A DNA stretch of 9,028 bases from Halobacteria archaeon (GTDB lineage Archaea > Halobacteriota > Syntropharchaeia > Alkanophagales > Methanospirareceae): contig JAOZPO010000016.1 in the NCBI GenBank assembly GCA_029932715.1, forward strand, positions 5,157 through 14,184, read 5' to 3'. The position numbers and the translations under genes were made by a program. Position 1 is the first letter of the stretch; each line of letters opens with the position of its first letter. The notes beneath the pieces are model-generated. The model was not told the origin of the DNA. It saw only the letters and a program-made list of their open reading frames with translations, and searched no databases. Below are positions 6,942 to 9,028 of this stretch, one piece after another.

Positions 6942-7021
6942 ATGCTATACCAGTTAGTTCTCTCGCTACTCATGACTACAATCCTCTCTCAAATTACCAT
7001 TGTTCCTGAGATAAGTAAAAA

Positions 7022-7037
7022 AGAAAAGTTTTAAAAA
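7022..7037 (+). promoter_or_regulatory. mmp3 promoter, probably leaderless
   Basis: An A-rich BRE-like stretch leads into TTTTAAAAA at 7029-7037. Its centre is about 28 bases from the ATG at 7061, so transcription would begin at or within a few bases of the start codon. The only SD-like bases (AGGT, 7054-7057) are three bases from the ATG, too close to serve. A leaderless message is therefore inferred. Confidence 0.45.
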
Positions 7038-7060
7038 CATCTCTGTCTAAAATAGGTATT

Positions 7061-8605
7061 ATGAAGATAAAATGTAACGGCGAGGACCGAGATGTCAGAA
7101 GCAAGAGATTAGGCGAAATCATAAAAGAAGTTAACGGGGACTATCGTTCGGGTTGTATAACCGCTGTTGTATCAGAGAAGGAGAAATTAGAGTTGAAAAA
7201 CGAATTTGCTATAACGTCAGAAGCGGGGGAAGCGAGAATAAAGATTCTCAGGGAGTCAGAAGTCGAGAGTGATGCGTTATCTTTGTTCCTTGCGGATTAT
7301 AATAGGTTCCACAATGGCAGTGGTGTAGTAAGATGGAAGACGGAGGATGTAACGGCTATTGGACCTATCGTAACGAATTTATCAGTGGAAAAAGGAGAGC
7401 ATAGATACAAGAAGTGGGATGTATTCATAGGCTTCGGCGGCTTTGATCCAAGCCAGACATACTTGATGATAAGTAAACGAGACCATGAAGCTGCTTATGG
7501 CACGGGAGCCGACGCAGTGATAGGCAGGTTAACGAGAGGAAGAAGTATTATTTCTGATTTATCTGTTGGTGATGAGATAGAGAAGATACATCCTATCGTG
7601 ACAAAGGCGGAGCGAATGGGCTTTTGCACTTCTGATTTGACTATGGAGATAGAGGAGGGGCAGGAGATATACACGTATGCGAAGGTAAAGCTCTTCCGCG
7701 AAGCACCGATGTCGAGCGAACATTTCTTTTCCCTTACAAGCAAGGGTGTTATCGTCGTGGATGACTTAACATCTACTTACGTAGCGTCGAGCGCATTAGG
7801 CGGGCTCAATTTGCCACCTGAGAACATCCAATACAGGTCGAAACATCACCTGTCAGTGCGAAATGACGGGGTAGATAAGGGGAAAGTATTTATATATAAG
7901 GAGGGCAGACTGCCGAATCCCGCACACAATGTGCTTGGTAAGATAGAGCAGGGCGGCGAATTGATAGATTACGCAGAGGTAGGGGATACGATATATACAA
8001 TATCTGAGCCGAAGTGGATGATGGTAGTAGGGAAGACGCAAAAAGAAGCGGAAGCGTTTTTTGCGGAGGCGGACATCGAGCAGGTGAGGGAAGGTAATGA
8101 AAGTGACGATGGAATTGTCGTGGACCAGATGCCTGCATTGACAACGGAGATTATGGATAGGGGGACGGTGAGGACTGTGGGTGTGGATGCAGAAAGAGTA
8201 TTTGAGATAGAGCTATTTTACGAACAGGCGCCTAAGACTGTGTGGTATTTCAAGAAGCTATCGGGCTTGATACACAGGCCAATAGGCATTTTGAACACGT
8301 ATTTCAGTGTTGCTGGATCTATGGTGCTGTTTAAAGGAAATGAAGAAGAAGCGGGTACACTTGTGCCGGAGAACATACCAAAAGGTACTGCCAAGGCGGG
8401 TATATTAGGAGTTACGAACATGTCCAGGTCAAACAAGGGGCTAATGGGCATACGATTGAGCGATAGCGATAAATATAGCCCCACGGGTGAGACTTTTGAT
8501 GGTACTAATCTCGTACTTTCGTTCTCTAATCTTACCTCTTCTTCTCTCTCTTACATAAGCAAGCTGAAAGAAGGGGATAGGATATATGTAAAGGAGAAGA
8601 TGTAG
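7061..8605 (+). CDS. mmp3: Methanogenesis marker protein 3 (UPF0288 family)
   Basis: The 514-residue product matches methanogenesis marker 3, found almost only in organisms with methyl-CoM reductase. The N-terminus (about 1-65) resembles a small ubiquitin-like/TGS-type fold. The middle holds FIGFGGFDPSQTYLMISKRDH (122-142) and the conserved MGFCTSD (186-192). The C-terminal third (about 365-510) resembles a cyclophilin-like domain: VFEIELFYEQAPKT, then LVPEN, GVTNMSRSNKGLMGIRLS and SPTGETFDGTN. As I recall, Mmp3 was recently seen as a part of the ATP-driven complex that reductively activates methyl-CoM reductase; a role in Mcr activation is thus likely but rests on that work. Only three cysteines (5, 32, 189), so it is not itself an iron-sulfur protein by usual motifs. 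No membrane segment. The segment after GTN (about 484-500, serine-rich) looks unlike my memory of the family's GTNIVG ending. It stands alone, divergent from thyX. Confidence 0.9.
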   Translation: MKIKCNGEDRDVRSKRLGEIIKEVNGDYRSGCITAVVSEKEKLELKNEFAITSEAGEARIKILRESEVESDALSLFLADYNRFHNGSGVVRWKTEDVTAIGPIVTNLSVEKGEHRYKKWDVFIGFGGFDPSQTYLMISKRDHEAAYGTGADAVIGRLTRGRSIISDLSVGDEIEKIHPIVTKAERMGFCTSDLTMEIEEGQEIYTYAKVKLFREAPMSSEHFFSLTSKGVIVVDDLTSTYVASSALGGLNLPPENIQYRSKHHLSVRNDGVDKGKVFIYKEGRLPNPAHNVLGKIEQGGELIDYAEVGDTIYTISEPKWMMVVGKTQKEAEAFFAEADIEQVREGNESDDGIVVDQMPALTTEIMDRGTVRTVGVDAERVFEIELFYEQAPKTVWYFKKLSGLIHRPIGILNTYFSVAGSMVLFKGNEEEAGTLVPENIPKGTAKAGILGVTNMSRSNKGLMGIRLSDSDKYSPTGETFDGTNLVLSFSNLTSSSLSYISKLKEGDRIYVKEKM

Positions 8606-8875
8606 CATATTTTCGCCTCCAGGAGTTATGGGCTCTAATATCTCAGGTATTTTGTAGTCATTCTCCGTAATATGCTGTCAAGTTTGGTGATATGTTTCCA
8701 CTCGTTCCAGAGCTGGTTCTTTGTTTAGGCTCATCATTTTTAAGATTAAACGCCGTATCATAAAAAGGTGGTTGTATGAATGAGTAAAAGGAAGAGCTTC
8801 GGGTGGGAGAGTGGATGAAGGGATACTGTTATTGGATCTTTCAAGGGCGTGGAAGGTAACTGCGGCAACATCACC

Positions 8876-8897
8876 AATATTTATGTTCGTAAATATT
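8876..8897. repeat. Perfect 8-bp inverted repeat with 6-base loop
   Basis: AATATTTA (8876-8883) and TAAATATT (8890-8897) are exact reverse complements around TGTTCG. It could be a regulator-binding site upstream of a gene to the right, or a weak AT-only hairpin. No second full copy was seen. Confidence 0.45.
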
Positions 8898-8941
8898 CAT
8901 TCCCCGTCATTCTTTGATCCATGGCTAATTAAAATAGTATG

Positions 8942-8972
8942 TTTAAATATTTGGATATGTTTATCTAACATG
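8942..8972 (+). promoter_or_regulatory. TATA box and possible leaderless start at the right edge
   Basis: TTTAAATA at 8942-8949 is centred about 25 bases before ATG 8970, the spacing of a leaderless archaeal start. The frame from this ATG (MKNTRLLLPSF) stays open for the 19 codons left in the window. It is the same frame as the possible frameshifted gene at 8784-9028, so it may be an internal Met or the true start. Confidence 0.25.
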
Positions 8973-9028
8973 AAAAATACGAGGCTCTTATTGCCTTCTT
9001 TCATTCCTTGTAATATTCCTGTTAGTAC

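Larger units (their letters stand above)
8606..9028. other. 423-base tail without a confident gene
   Basis: No stop-free frame with a good start spans this stretch and no tRNA or rRNA pattern was seen. There is no strong T-tract to end mmp3. It contains a start site leading to a broken plus-strand frame (8780 on), an inverted repeat (8876-8897), a TATA box with a start codon near the right edge, and a minus-strand frame interrupted only by two TGA codons (8899-8897 and 8680-8678). It could be a decaying gene or insertion remnant, or the 5' region of a gene lying to the right. Confidence 0.5.
8780..9028 (+). pseudogene. Possible frameshifted gene, 5' part (runs off the window)
   Basis: GGTGG at 8767-8771 sits eight bases before ATG 8780, a good initiation signal, yet that frame stops after 12 codons. 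The frame one base away is open from 8784 to the window end (about 81 codons), and its first 29 codons show the G-first, AGA/AGG/ATA codon style of the neighbouring genes (GRASGGRVDEGILLLDLSR). Removing one A from the AAAA run at 8786-8789 would join the start to this frame. After about 8870 the codons become AT-rich and less gene-like. I do not recognise the product. Alternatives are a sequencing indel, a decayed gene, or chance. Confidence 0.22.

Noticed and set aside
6940..7028. Possible C/D-box small RNA between thyX and mmp3
   Set aside because: A CTGA is present near 7008, but no convincing RTGATGA C box or paired C'/D' boxes were found.
7886..7900. TATA-like TTTATATATAAG inside mmp3
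   Set aside because: It falls in well-conserved coding sequence with no downstream start or gene; taken as chance.
1..9028. CRISPR array, tRNA genes, or direct-repeat arrays
   Set aside because: No regularly spaced repeats and no tRNA-like cloverleaf stretch were seen on either strand by eye.

Overview
The window looks like chromosomal DNA of a methane-metabolising archaeon. It carries a cytosolic heterodisulfide-reductase (Hdr) operon and methanogenesis marker protein 3, and the upstream regions have TATA-type archaeal promoters, two of them apparently leaderless. An Hdr operon with an F420-type FrhB/FdhB-like subunit and no hydrogenase, a double-length HdrA and a folate-type ThyX together point to an anaerobic methanotroph of the ANME-1 (Methanophagales) type or a close relative such as Syntrophoarchaeum. 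The lineage is inferred from gene content; no phylogeny could be run.

Layout. Positions 1-330 (minus) hold the start of trm5, a tRNA m1G37 methyltransferase, cut by the window edge. A short divergent region with one near-symmetrical TATA element separates it from a five-gene plus-strand operon at 418-6089: mvhD, frhB/fdhB-like, hdrC, hdrB, hdrA. These genes are packed with ATGA overlaps or gaps of 2-20 bases, and a ten-T terminator follows at about 6107-6116. Convergent to it lies thyX (6148-6888, minus). After a 172-base divergent promoter region comes mmp3 (7061-8605, plus). The last 423 bases hold no confident gene, but contain a plausible ribosome-binding site and start leading into a frame broken early by a possible one-base shift, a perfect inverted repeat, and a possible leaderless start near the right edge.

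How the genes work together. The operon encodes all parts of a soluble electron-(con/bi)furcating complex. The FrhB-like flavo-iron-sulfur protein would exchange electrons with F420 (inferred), MvhD would pass them to the FAD enzyme HdrA, and HdrC/HdrB would handle the CoM-S-S-CoB disulfide at two non-cubane clusters. In a methanotroph the net direction would be CoM-SH + CoB-SH oxidation, feeding F420 and ferredoxin. The most unusual element is HdrA. It is a single 897-residue chain with two thioredoxin-reductase-like FAD units that have lost different parts: unit 1 keeps the Cys quartet but lacks the HdrA N-terminal domain, while unit 2 has the N-terminal domain and the C-terminal ferredoxin but has lost the quartet. 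Both lack the inserted ferredoxin of classical HdrA. Mmp3 ties the region to methyl-CoM reductase maturation, and ThyX and Trm5 are housekeeping neighbours.
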